The position numbers were made by a program, and so were the translations under genes. DNA of 64,000 bases from Xestospongia bergquistia (Eukaryota > Porifera > Demospongiae > Haplosclerida > Petrosiidae), in the NCBI GenBank assembly GCA_963965975.1, contig OZ014417.1, forward strand, positions 7,312,821 to 7,376,820, written 5' to 3'. Below, in pieces: positions 43,248 through 53,826 of the stretch. Numbering within the stretch: the first letter of the stretch is position 1; each line of letters begins with the position of its first letter. The notes beneath the pieces are model-generated. The model did no database searches and was not told the origin of the DNA. It saw nothing but the letters and a program-made list of their open reading frames with translations.

Positions 43248-43335
43248 TACTCTATGACATAATAATGACATAATAATAATTGTTTAATTATGTACATGAT
43301 AATCATATCAAGCTCAATTGTTAACGTTTTTCTTG

Positions 43336-44059
43336 TTAGTCTCCTTCCTTTTCTTCCTCTTCCACTTCTACATACTCTATTTCATCTTCTTCAACTATTA
43401 CCATTGGCTCTGAGCTATTGGTATAGTGAGTGATATAATATAGGTAATATAGTTAGTAATATAATAATTCTATAATAGGTGATGTTATAATTAAAGAAGT
43501 CATGTCTTTACTACAATATGACTTTAATATAATTATACTTAATTAATTACTATGATTGACAAAATGTATTCTAACAATTAATTGGTATATTAAGAGGTAG
43601 AGCTTAGGAAAGATCGATCATCCTAAATCATTAATAAATTAATAATTATTACATTATTTTAATATTTTTTTCATGTGACAATTACCGTATTGTTTGTGAT
43701 GTCACATCTAGTTCTAGTTCTGGTAGTTCCTCTCCTTCTCTTACTTTACTCAATAATGGTCTAATGATAGGGTCATAGGACTGTTGATGAGACGACGACA
43801 ATGATGTGATATTTGACTCTTGAGAACAACTTGTTCCTCCTATGATACCAGTGAAAAATGGATAAATAAAACCTTTGATCCATTCACTCATTCATTTGTC
43901 CATTCCTAATAGAACAAAATAGATCCATACTAACAGCCACACACCCCATTTTTGCACATGCACCTTGAGGATAGTGAGTTGTTGTTCAGCGGCTCTTTGT
44001 ATTTCTACGAAATGCTTTTCTTCTCTTTTAAGTGTTTCTTTAACTTTCTCTGCCGTCAT
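43336..44059 (-). pseudogene. Small acidic coiled-coil-like gene, unit A (frameshifted)
   Basis: Exons 43964-44059, 43686-43839 and 43336-43414 match the intact B and C copies. The middle exon is 154 nt instead of 167, a net 13-nt loss around 43800. Read from the same ATG the frame shifts and ends at a TGA after roughly 60 residues, before the conserved ELPELELDVTSQTIR and acidic tail. Downstream coding sequence is otherwise well preserved, so the break is recent, or a different start or splice rescues the frame. Confidence 0.65.
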
Positions 44060-44228
44060 ACCTGTTAGTAACGGATACCCTATACCATGTTATAGTTTTA
44101 GTACGTCCCTAAGATTATGAGGCGAAATAAAAGCACTGCAATTGTATATAATAATATATATTTGTTGCTTCACGTCTTCTTTTCAAACATCAGCAGTAAT
44201 AAGTTCTTAGTTACCCGACGAAGAAGAA
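44060..44228. promoter_or_regulatory. Head-to-head spacer (bidirectional promoter), unit A
   Basis: The 169 bp between divergent start codons must hold both promoters and leaders. By eye it is identical to the unit B spacer over its whole length. Confidence 0.65.
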
Positions 44229-45040
44229 ATGGCTGAAGTTGAGACTGCTTTGCGTAAATTATTCGGCAATGAGGTGCTCAAAGGCGATATTGATAAACTC
44301 GGAGGCGACGGAAAAGTGATCGGCGTCTACATGCCCGGGCGTTCGTCTCCAGATAGCAAGGAATTCACATCAAAATTGACTGAACAGTACGAAGAATTCA
44401 AAGAAGTTCATAAAGACAATTTTGAGATCATATTCGTTAGTTCAGATAAAAACGACCTTGATTTTAGGCTTCATTTCGAGACTATGCCTTGGGCTGCACT
44501 ACCTTTTGTGATATGTCAGGAAAAAAAAGTATGCAATCAGAAAATATAATTTAATATTATTTTTTGTTATAATTGCAGCTGTAGGTTTGATTATTAAGTG
44601 AGAGCTCTAACAATAATGATTGTAACAATATAATTTTTACTAAACTAGTTTTCCTTTAAAAGTAGGATCATATTATGCAGTTTAATACATAAATTGGTGT
44701 CCAGTACCTACTTCATTTTTCTTAGCTGTGTACTTTCCACTTAGAAAATCTTAATGTGGACAGACTCTATCTTTGTATCTAGTCTTACAATTTATTTTTT
44801 AGTACATTTACTAAATAATTTATTTTCATTCACATCTCAAATGTGAAATAAATTTATTTCTGTTTTTCTTTCTTGTCATTTTAGACTAAAATTAGCGAAA
44901 AATATAATATATCTGGTTTTCCAGCACTTGTCATTATTAATGGAGCTAACTGTGAACTGTTTAAAAATGATAGACGTTCTATAATCACAGATGTCAATGG
45001 AGAAGGCTTCACATGGTTGATGGAGACTTTGTTAAAGTAG
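44229..45040 (+). CDS. Truncated nucleoredoxin-like protein, unit A, no CxxC
   Basis: Exons 44229-44528 and 44885-45040 give 151 aa: one thioredoxin-like fold. Nucleoredoxins are cytosolic and nuclear thioredoxin-family proteins that regulate partners such as Dishevelled. The active-site loop reads GRSSPDSKEF where unit C has GHWCPPCKQF, so both catalytic cysteines are gone. The frame is otherwise open, with the conserved FVSSDK, TMPWAALPF and GFPALVIINGANC segments. Exon 1 lacks 12 codons relative to unit B. A 25-nt deletion shared with B causes the early TAG after METLLK, and sequence after it still resembles unit C coding DNA. It may be a decoy or binding protein, or a pseudogene that keeps its frame. 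Confidence 0.75.
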
Positions 45041-45387
45041 ACAGCTAGCACTGTAGTACCATATGATGGCATAATGGATTTATTTTGTAATATTAAATAA
45101 TTCATGTGCTATTTCACATCTTTACACTCACTTATTTATCACCTGCATATTGAGGTTCAGTGCTTTATGTATTAAATATTGATAGTTATTAGTAATGTAA
45201 TATTAATTAATCTAAAGATAAATATTGTCAGTACACTTTTAAATTATTTTAGTATTTGACTAATTGTTCCTTTTCATTTAAACAAACTATTATATATTAT
45301 ATTAATATAATAATAACAGATGAATAATTATTGTTTAATTATGTACATTATAGAATCTTATAAAGCTCAATTGTTAGCATTTTCTTG

Positions 45388-46087
45388 TTAGTATTCCTCC
45401 ACTTCTACATACTCTATTTCTTCTTCTTCTTCTTCTTCTTCTTCTTCAACCATTACCACTGGCTCTGAGCTATTGGTATAGTTAATGATATAATATTGGT
45501 GATGTAATTATTAAAGAAGTCATAACAAGTACTTTAATATATACACTTAATGTACTCTTATTGACTATGAACACAAAATGTATTCTAACAATTAATTGGT
45601 ATATTAAGAGGTGGAGCTTAGTGAGGATTGATCTTCCTAAATCATTAATAAATTAATAATTATTACATTATTTTAATTTTTTTTTTCATGTGACAATTAC
45701 CGTATTGTTTGTGATGTCACATCTAGTTCTAGTTCTGGTAGTTTCTCTCCTTCTCTTACTTCACTCAATGATGGTCTAATGATAGGGTCAGAGGACTGTT
45801 GATGAGACAAGGATGACCCTTGACTTTGATGATGTAATATTTGTCTCTCAAGAACAACTTGTTCCTCCTATGATACCAGTGAAAAATGGATAAATAAAAC
45901 CTTTGATCCATTCACTCATTCATTTGTCCATTCCTAATAGAACAAAATGGATCCATACTAACAGCCACACACCCCATTTTTGCACATGCACCTTGAGGAT
46001 AGTGAGTTGTTGTTCAGCGGCTCTTTGTATTTCTACGAAATGCTTTTCTTCTCTTTTAAGTGTTTCTTTAACTTTCTCTGCCGTCAT
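45388..46087 (-). CDS. Small acidic coiled-coil-like protein, unit B
   Basis: Exons 45992-46087, 45701-45867 and 45388-45469 give 345 nt, 114 aa. The N-terminal 32 residues (MTAEKVKETLKREEKHF...) are helix-prone and charged. A Ser/Gln/His-rich middle follows, then GEELPELELDVTSQTIRSEP and a Glu run ending EIEYVEVEEY. I do not recognise the family. The Glu run is encoded by a (TTC)n microsatellite on the plus strand and differs in length between units. It diverges head to head from the nucleoredoxin gene, with 169 bp between start codons, so the two are probably co-transcribed from a bidirectional promoter. Confidence 0.7.
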
Positions 46088-46256
46088 ACCTGTTAGTAAC
46101 GGATACCCTATACCATGTTATAGTTTTAGTACGTCCCTAAGATTATGAGGCGAAATAAAAGCACTGCAATTGTATATAATAATATATATTTGTTGCTTCA
46201 CGTCTTCTTTTCAAACATCAGCAGTAATAAGTTCTTAGTTACCCGACGAAGAAGAA
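46088..46256. promoter_or_regulatory. Head-to-head spacer (bidirectional promoter), unit B
   Basis: Same length as, and apparently identical to, the unit A spacer. Contains a TATA-rich stretch (gtatataataatatatat) about 80 bp before the nucleoredoxin ATG. Confidence 0.65.
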
Positions 46257-47105
46257 ATGGCTGAAGTTAAGACTGCTCGACCTACTTTGCGTGACTTATT
46301 TGGGAATTACGTGCTCAAAGGCGATATGTTGGAGGAGCACATCGACATTGATAAACTCGGAGGCGACGGAAAAGTGATCGGCGTCTACATGCCCGGGCAT
46401 TCGTCTCCAGATAGCAAGGAATTCACAACAAGATTGACTGAACAGTACGAAGAATTCAAAGAAGGTCGGATTCCTGATAAAGACAATTTTGAGATCATAT
46501 TCGTTAGTTCAGATAAAAACGAATTTAATTTTACGCGTCATTTCAAGACTATGCCTTGGGCTGCACTACCTTTTGTGGAATGTGGAAGAAAAGTATGCAA
46601 TCAGAAAATATAATTTAATATTATTTTTTGTTATAATTGCAGCTGTATGTTTGATTATTAAGTGAGAGCTCTAACAATAATGATTGTAGCAATATAATTT
46701 TTACTAAACTAGTTTTCCTTTAAAAATAGGATGCATATTATGCAGTTTAATACATAGATTGGCGTCAAGTACCTACTTCATTTTTCTTAGTTGTGTACTT
46801 TCCACTTAGAAAATCTTAATGTGGACAGACTCCATCTTTGTATCTAGTCTTACAATTTATTTTTTAGTACATTTACTAAATAATTTATTTTCATTCACAT
46901 CTCAAATGTGAAATAAATTTATTTCTGTTCTTCTTTCTTGTCATTTTAGACTAAAATTAGTGAAAAATTTAATATATCTGGTTTTCCAGCACTTGTCATT
47001 ATTAATGGAGCTAACTGTGAACTGTTTAAAAATGATAGACGTTCTATAATCACAGATGTCAATGGAGAAGGCTTCACATGGTTGATGGAGACTTTGTTAA
47101 AGTAG
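46257..47105 (+). CDS. Truncated nucleoredoxin-like protein, unit B, no CxxC
   Basis: Exons 46257-46592 and 46950-47105 give 163 aa. The structure is as in unit A, with the fuller N terminus (RPTLRDLFGNYVLKGDM) seen in unit C. The active site reads GHSSPDSKEF. It carries the same 25-nt deletion and stop as unit A. Exon 2 differs from A by only a few bases, whereas exon 1 differs by many substitutions and in-frame indels. It shares a head-to-head spacer with the unit B acidic gene. Confidence 0.77.
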
Positions 47106-47453
47106 ACAGCTAGCACTGTAGTACCATATGATGGCATAATGGATTTATTTTGTAATATTAAATAATTCATGTGCTATTTCACATCTTTACACTCACTTAT
47201 TTATCACCTGCATATTGAGGTTCAGTGCTTTATGAATTAGATATTGATAGTTATTAGTAATGTAATATTAATTAATCTAAAGATAAATACTGTCAGTACA
47301 CTTTTAAATTTTTTTTAGTATTTGACTAATTGTTCCTTTTCATTTAAACAAACTATTATATATTATATTGATATAATAATAACAGATGAATAATTATTGT
47401 TTAATTATGTACATTATAGAATTTTATAAAGCTCAATTGTTAGCATTTTCTTG

Positions 47454-48207
47454 TTAGTCTTCCTCCACTTCTACATACTCTATTTCTTCTTCTTCTTCTT
47501 CTTCTTCTTCTTCAACCATTACCACTGGCTCTGAGCTATTGGTATAGTTAATGATATAATATTGGTGATGTAATTATTAAAGAAGTCATAACAAATACTT
47601 TAATATATACACTTAATGTACTATTATTGACTATGAACACAAAATGTGTTCTAACTATTAATTGGTATATTAAGAGGTGGAGCTTAATGAGGATTGATCT
47701 TCCTAAATCATTAATAAATTAATAATTATTACATTATTTTAATATTTTTTTCATGTGACAATTACCGTATTGTTTGTGATGTCACATCTAGTTCTAGTTC
47801 TGGTAGTTCCTCTCCTTCTCTTACTTCACTCAATGATGGTCTAATGATAGGGTCAGAGGACTGTTGATGAGACGAGGATGACCCTTGACTTTGATGATGT
47901 AATATTTGTCTCTCAAGAACAACTTGTTCCGCCTATGATACCAGTGAAAAATGGACAGATAAAACAAAATTCATCCATTCATTTATTTATTTGTCCATTC
48001 CTAATACACTAGATATAGTAACAAAAACTAGATGTAAGCAAATATTACAATGGACGAATAGAATAAAATGGATCTATACTAACAGCCACACCCCTTTTTG
48101 CAAATGTCTACCTTGAGGATAGTGAGTTGTTGTTCAGCGGCTCTTTGTATTTCTAAAAGATACTTTTCTTCTCTTTTAAGTGCTTCTTTAACTTTCTCTG
48201 CTGTCAT
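47454..48207 (-). CDS. Small acidic coiled-coil-like protein, unit C
   Basis: Exons 48112-48207, 47766-47932 and 47454-47535 give 114 aa. It is the intact paralogue paired with the full-length nucleoredoxin. The helix-prone start, ELPELELDVTSQTIR core and Glu-rich C terminus (ending VEVEED) are the same as in unit B. The function is unknown. Conservation of a frame of equal length in B and C supports a real protein. Confidence 0.72.
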
Positions 48208-48368
48208 ACCTGTTAGTAACGGATAGCCTGTATCACCTTATGGTTTCAACACGTCCCTAAGATGATTAGTCGAATAAAAACACTATATATATTATATATA
48301 TTTGTTGTTTCACGTCTTCTTCTCTAACATCAGCAGTGACAAGTTCTTGGTAACCTGACGAAGAAGAA
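48208..48368. promoter_or_regulatory. Head-to-head spacer (bidirectional promoter), unit C
   Basis: The 161 bp spacer is homologous to units A and B but with several substitutions and small deletions. It keeps the TATA-rich stretch and the gacgaagaagaaATG context. Confidence 0.65.
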
Positions 48369-50778
48369 ATGGCTGAAGGTGGGACTGTTCGACCTACTTT
48401 GCGTGACTTATTTGGCGATTACGTGCTCAAAGGCGATATGTTGGAGCGCATCGACATTGATAAACTCGGAGGCGACGGAAAAGTGATTGGCGTGTACATG
48501 TCTGGGCATTGGTGTCCACCTTGCAAGCAATTCACACCAATATTGGCTGAATGGTATGATAGATTCAAAGAAGGTCCTAACAGAGACAATTTTGAGATCA
48601 TATTCGTGAGTTCAGATAAAAGTGACGTGGAGTTTATGCGTTATTTCATGACGATGCCTTGGGCTGCACTACCTTTTGCGGAACGAGAAAGAAAAGTATG
48701 TAATCAATTTAATATTATTTTTTGTTATAAGTGCAGCTGTAGGTTTGATTATTAAGTTAGAGATTAACAATAATGATGTAACAGTATAATTTTTACTAAA
48801 CTAGTTTTCCTTTTAATCAATTCATGAATAGGATGCATATCATGCAGTTTAATGCATTGATTGGTGTCTAGTACCTACTTTATTTCTCTTAGTTGTGTAC
48901 TTTGCACTTATAAAATCTTAATATGGACAGTTTAAATCTTTGTATCTTATAATTAATTTCTCTGTACATTTTACTAAATAATTTTTTCATTCATATCTCA
49001 AATGTGAAACAAATTTATTTCCATTTTTCTTTCTTGTCATTTTAGACTATAATTAGCAAAGAATTTAATGTATCTGGTATTCCAGCACTTGTCTTTATTA
49101 ATGGAGCTAACTGTGAACTGATTACAAATGACGGACGTTCCATAGTTACAGAAGATGTCGATGGAGAAGACTTCCCTTGGTTACCCATTCCCATGAAAGA
49201 ACTACTTGATGGAGACTTTGTTAAAGCAGACGGCACTATAGTACCATATGATGACATAAGTGACAATACTTTGGGGATTTTATTTTCAGCTCAATGGGTA
49301 TATAGTTCAAATGATATTTGTAATATTAATTGGATTCATGTGCTATTTCACATCTTTACGCTCATTCATTTATCTTACCTGCTACATATTGTGGTTCAGT
49401 GCTTCATGTGTTAGATATTGATTGTAATTAGTAATATGTATTAACTAATATAGGAACAAATATTTTAACAGCAACAGTAGCACATATAGCTAACTTGCAT
49501 GAAGAAATTGCACACAGATCTTCCTCCTTAGTAAGGCTACGGGTTTCCTGCATAGTAACAATAATGCTATGTTACATAGCTCTTGATGCAATGTCGCTTT
49601 TAAATCATAGGCACATTAACATGTCTTTTTATTTCTATTTTCTATATCCTAGTGTGCTCCTTGCCAGACATTCCAGCCTCAGTTGATAACAGTTTATGAA
49701 GCACTAAAAGCTAAAGGAGAGAAATTTGAAATCATCTTTGCCAGCTCTGATCGCAGTGAAGGAATGTACGAAGATAACATTCAAGAAATGCCATGGCTTC
49801 TTATTCCATTCGATGATCGACGGAGAAAGAAACTGACTCGTGTCTTGAAAGTGGAAGGTAATATCTAAAGATGAGAGTCTATGTATAGACAGTTCATTTG
49901 ATCTATTTCTATAGGTATTCCTACTGTATGTATTATTGGGGCAGACGGTAAAGTTATTAATGAGCAAGCTCGTGATATAATTGAAGATGATCCTGATGGA
50001 GAAGTCAGTTCTATTGGAGATTTATTTTAAGGATATAATAATAGTCAATGACTCATTGATATTGTATAATCCAAAATAGTGTTAATGCTACATTATCACT
50101 AATTGTTCTTAATTTTAGGAGTTTCCCTGGTATCCTAGACCAGTTTCTGAACTAAATGATGAATCTGTGGATCATATTAATGAGTTCCCTTGTGTTATCT
50201 GGCTTACTGGTATGATCTTAGATATAAATACTGTCAATACACTTTTAATTATTTTAGTACTTGACTAATTGTTCCCTACATACTTTTATACATTATATTG
50301 AGGCAATGGCTACTGCTCCAGTACTTGTATATATACTTTGATGTGGAAATAATGCAAAACCATATCACTGTAATTATGTTAATCCTTTTATAGTACAAAT
50401 CATTCTTAAAAGACTTTTTTTAATGATACTACCTTTATTCTATTAGATAAAAGTGATGATCAATTAACTAGGGCTCGTCTCATATTGGAACCAATATCAG
50501 AGGCTTATCATAAGACATTAGATGACAGAAATGCAGCTAAAGCAAGGAAAGAGCTCATACACTTTTATTTTGGGAGTGCTACAAGTGATGATGATGTTGG
50601 AGAACAGTTGCGTCAGTTTGCCGAACTTCCTGATCAGTTGCCATTGGTAGTGATATTGGATGTTCCTAATCAGAGCAAGTACATTTGTAGTAAGAAGATA
50701 CTGACTCAGAAAATAGTGAACGAGTTTCTAAAAGGATATAAAGAAGGAACTTTACCTAAACTTGAACTAGAAATGTGA
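48369..50778 (+). CDS. NXN: Nucleoredoxin, full-length, unit C
   Basis: Exons 48369-48695, 49046-49297, 49653-49857, 49915-50003, 50119-50209 and 50447-50778 give 431 aa (human NXN 435). The first thioredoxin fold has active site WCPPC (GHWCPPCKQF). The second has WCAPC, with the intron falling exactly between the Trp and the first Cys (SAQW/CAPC). The third, C-terminal fold lacks a CxxC. Conserved segments include MPWAALPF, EFPWYPRPV and the C-terminal PLVVILDVPNQSKY. It is a cytosolic oxidoreductase or adaptor by family. It is divergent from the unit C acidic gene and is the likely parent of the truncated A and B copies. Confidence 0.92.
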
Positions 50779-51109
50779 TTTTGTCTTTATTGTGCCAATA
50801 TTTTGATGAACTATTTAAACAAAATGTATTGAAATTTTTTTTGTCTTTAAACCATTCACTATAATTACGGATAAAAAAGTTATAATATAATATTACTAAA
50901 ATATGTTCATTTAAATAGAATATTTTATGATTTAATGCATGAGTTGAAATTGATATATGCTTTAATTTTATAAGGTATATCTTAATGACACTTTAATTGT
51001 AGTATCTTTGACTGTATGACCAATGAAGGTGCTAACAATATTCATGACAGGAAATACAAGGTCAATTTGGTAAATTAATCAGCCCTTGAGTAAACAAACT
51101 AAATGTGTT

Positions 51110-53396
51110 ATGGAGAAGCTTTTCCAAGACGTTGACTGTCTCTGTTGTGGTCGTAAAGACACGAGAACTGATGTTCCTGTAAGTAGTTTAAAAAGAGAAG
51201 ACAAAGTCTTGGGTTTATTTTTCAGTGCTCACTGGTGTCCTCCATGTCGTGTCTTTACACCAAACTTAATAGATTGGTACACAAGATTAAGAGAAGGTGT
51301 TGCTAAAGACAAGCTTGAGATTGTATATATTAGTTTAGATAAAGATGAGAAGACATTTGATGAATACTATGAGACAATGCCTTGGTTAGCTTTACCTTAC
51401 AAGTACAGAGAAAGAGAGGTGAGAAGAATTTATACTATCATATGGTGGGTTATTTTCATGGTATATATAATATTTTCACAATTCTGATTCTCTGTGGCAA
51501 ATATTTTCTCAATTAATATCTTAGTTAATTAAGGTAGTCATAGCAATTGCTTGGTATATATTCCTTCGATTTGAGCCATGAAAATGTCATTTGTGAAAAG
51601 AAATCTTCTCAAATTACCATCCCTTGAAAGTAACTTATATTAATAGTGTGTAGTGCCTTAAAAATTAATGTGTCAATTCTGTGATGTGCATGGATAACGT
51701 AATATCAATAAATAGTTACGTTTTAACATTTATTTCAGGGCCTGACATAATATAATAAAATGATAATTCTATTAAAATTAGCATACAGTGTCTACAATGT
51801 GGATTATTGAGACAGATGAGGTTTATTATACATATAAGGATAATGTTGCAGAGAACAGACAATACCATATATTATATATTCAACATTACTAAATATATAA
51901 CTGTCTTTTTTCTTTAGACTAAGTTAGTTAGGAAGTTTAAAATCTCTGGTATTCCCTCACTGGTTCTCCTTAATGCTCAGACATGTTCAACTATTACTCG
52001 TGATGGTCGTTCTTTTGTTGTTGATAATCCTAATGGAGAGGGGTTTCCATGGCATCCACAAAATATCTTATCATGTTTGACAGGAGAGTTTATTAATAAA
52101 GATGGTGGGTGTATTTCTTGGGACGATATTAAAGAAATTAAAGTGTTGGGATTATATTTTTCAGCTCAATGGGTAAGAGTGGATAAATGGATGGATGGAT
52201 GAGTAGATGGACAGACATCAATGTTGTATTTACATGTAAATTACTTCAATGAATTTAGTCAAAGCATCATGATGTATAGATCTTCTTTTAGTTTTATACC
52301 TTTCTCTCTTTTCCTCTTTAGTGTCAACCTTGTCAATCTTTCACACCACTCTTAATTGAATTTTATCGCAAAATGAATCAAGATCAACAAAAAAGATTTG
52401 AAATCGTCTTTGTAACTTCAGATCGAAGTGAAACAACATTTTATGAATATCTCCCTGATATGCCATGGTTAGCTATACCATTTACTGATGAGAGATGCAA
52501 GAAATTAAAACAACTACTAGAAGTAACAAGTATGTACTTTGTAGTATATTAACATTATTATATTACTCTTGCCTTTGTATTTGTCCTCTTTTTTTATTAA
52601 GGTATTCCTCTCTTAATTTTATTGGATACAACTACTGGTAAAGTTATCACTACTAATGCAAGAACAATGGTTACAGTTGATCCAGAAGGAGAGGTGACTT
52701 ACTGATGATGCAACTGCCAAATATTTCACATACTTTAAATAGCATGATTCTGCATGATTCCAAATTTCCTGATTTTCTCTTTTCTTTTTGACTTTTGGTC
52801 TAGCCTTATAAAATTGAACACAATATTAGATGATATTATTTCTATTTGTATAGGAATTTCCTTGGTATCCTAAAGCATTAGAGCTACTTCATGATGGAGT
52901 TGTGAATGTGGTCAATGATCGTCCTGCTATGGTGTGGTTTACAGGTACAGTATGAACAGATATACATATAGATGAACAGACTAATGTGTATAAGTAGACA
53001 ATGAATGGATGAATGGGATTAGTGGGTGGAAGGATGAAAGTAGTGATCCTATAATTTTAATTTTCACTTATATTTTCCTATTTCTCAGATGGTTCTCCAG
53101 AGCAGTTAGAACAGGCTATACAGTCAATGTCTCCAGTAGCTCAGTTCTATTTTGAACAACACAAAGACAATTTAGATGAAGCTGTGTGTTTTTTCTATGC
53201 TAATGATAGTGATCTCTCTGCTAGTTTGAGAGAAGAAGTTATTAAAATGCCAGAAACATTTCCAACATTAGTTATTGTTGATATACCTGATCAAAAGAAA
53301 TATATCTGTGATACTCCTGAACTAAATGAAGAAGCTGTTAGGAATTTTTTACATTCTTATTCAAATGGTACTCATAAAGCAAAAAGTTTACAGTAG
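51110..53396 (+). CDS. Nucleoredoxin-like protein, diverged paralogue
   Basis: Exons 51110-51418, 51918-52172, 52322-52529, 52602-52693, 52854-52944 and 53089-53396 give 420 aa. The intron positions match unit C, including the split of Trp from the CxxC in fold 2. Active sites are WCPPC (SAHWCPPCRVF) and WCQPC. The N terminus has an extra CLCCG pair just before the first fold. It lacks the duplicated acidic gene and promoter, so it is an older duplicate. The start is taken at the first ATG (MEKLFQDVD); the upstream in-frame sequence begins with TTG and is probably 5' UTR. Confidence 0.88.
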
Positions 53397-53826
53397 TTTA
53401 AATTATATAGTTTTCAAATTATTTTTCTGTATCAATTTTTAAGATTATCTAAACTAAATTATCTGAACTAAATGAAGAAGCTGTTAGTAATTTTTTGTAT
53501 TTTTACATCAATAGCACTTAAAAGGCACAAATTTTACAGTAGTTGTAGTTTTTTATAATTATTATACAATTGCAACCATATAAGTATGTATATTGTATGC
53601 TTTATTTTCAGATACTTTAAATTAGTTAAAATGAAGAGAATATTATTTTTCACATTATTACATAACTTGTAGATGAATGCAATATAAGTGTTAATTAAAA
53701 AAGCAGCAAGTGTGCAATACTAGCAAAAATTGAAGTTGGAACTAGCTAGGCTATAGCAATCAAATTATAGTGGCAATATAGTAATACTAATTGCCAAATT
53801 ACTCTACTTTATTATAGTAGATGTAT
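53397..53826. other. Convergent intergenic region with partial 3' duplication
   Basis: Bases 53460-53545 repeat, with changes, the end of the preceding gene (53318-53395): both contain ctgaactaaatgaagaagct and end ttttacagtagtt. The copy has stops and an in-frame break, so it is a non-coding tail duplication. The rest is AT-rich 3' UTR-like sequence. Confidence 0.65.

Larger units (their letters stand above)
43258..50770. repeat. Three tandem segmental duplication units (A, B, C)
   Basis: Units start at about 43258, 45310 and 47350 and share order and sequence: minus-strand acidic gene, short intergenic spacer, plus-strand nucleoredoxin. Units A and B are about 2.05 kb each and nearly identical in non-coding parts. 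Unit C is longer because it keeps nucleoredoxin exons 3-6. In A and B the sequence jumps from the equivalent of about 49450 to the equivalent of about 50216, which removes exons 3-5; exon 6 is also absent. A and B thus descend from one already truncated copy. Confidence 0.88.

Noticed and set aside
44881..47170. Minus-strand 74-aa frames antisense to nucleoredoxin exon 2 in units A and B
   Set aside because: Antisense shadows of exon 2, conserved only because the sense exon is nearly identical between units.
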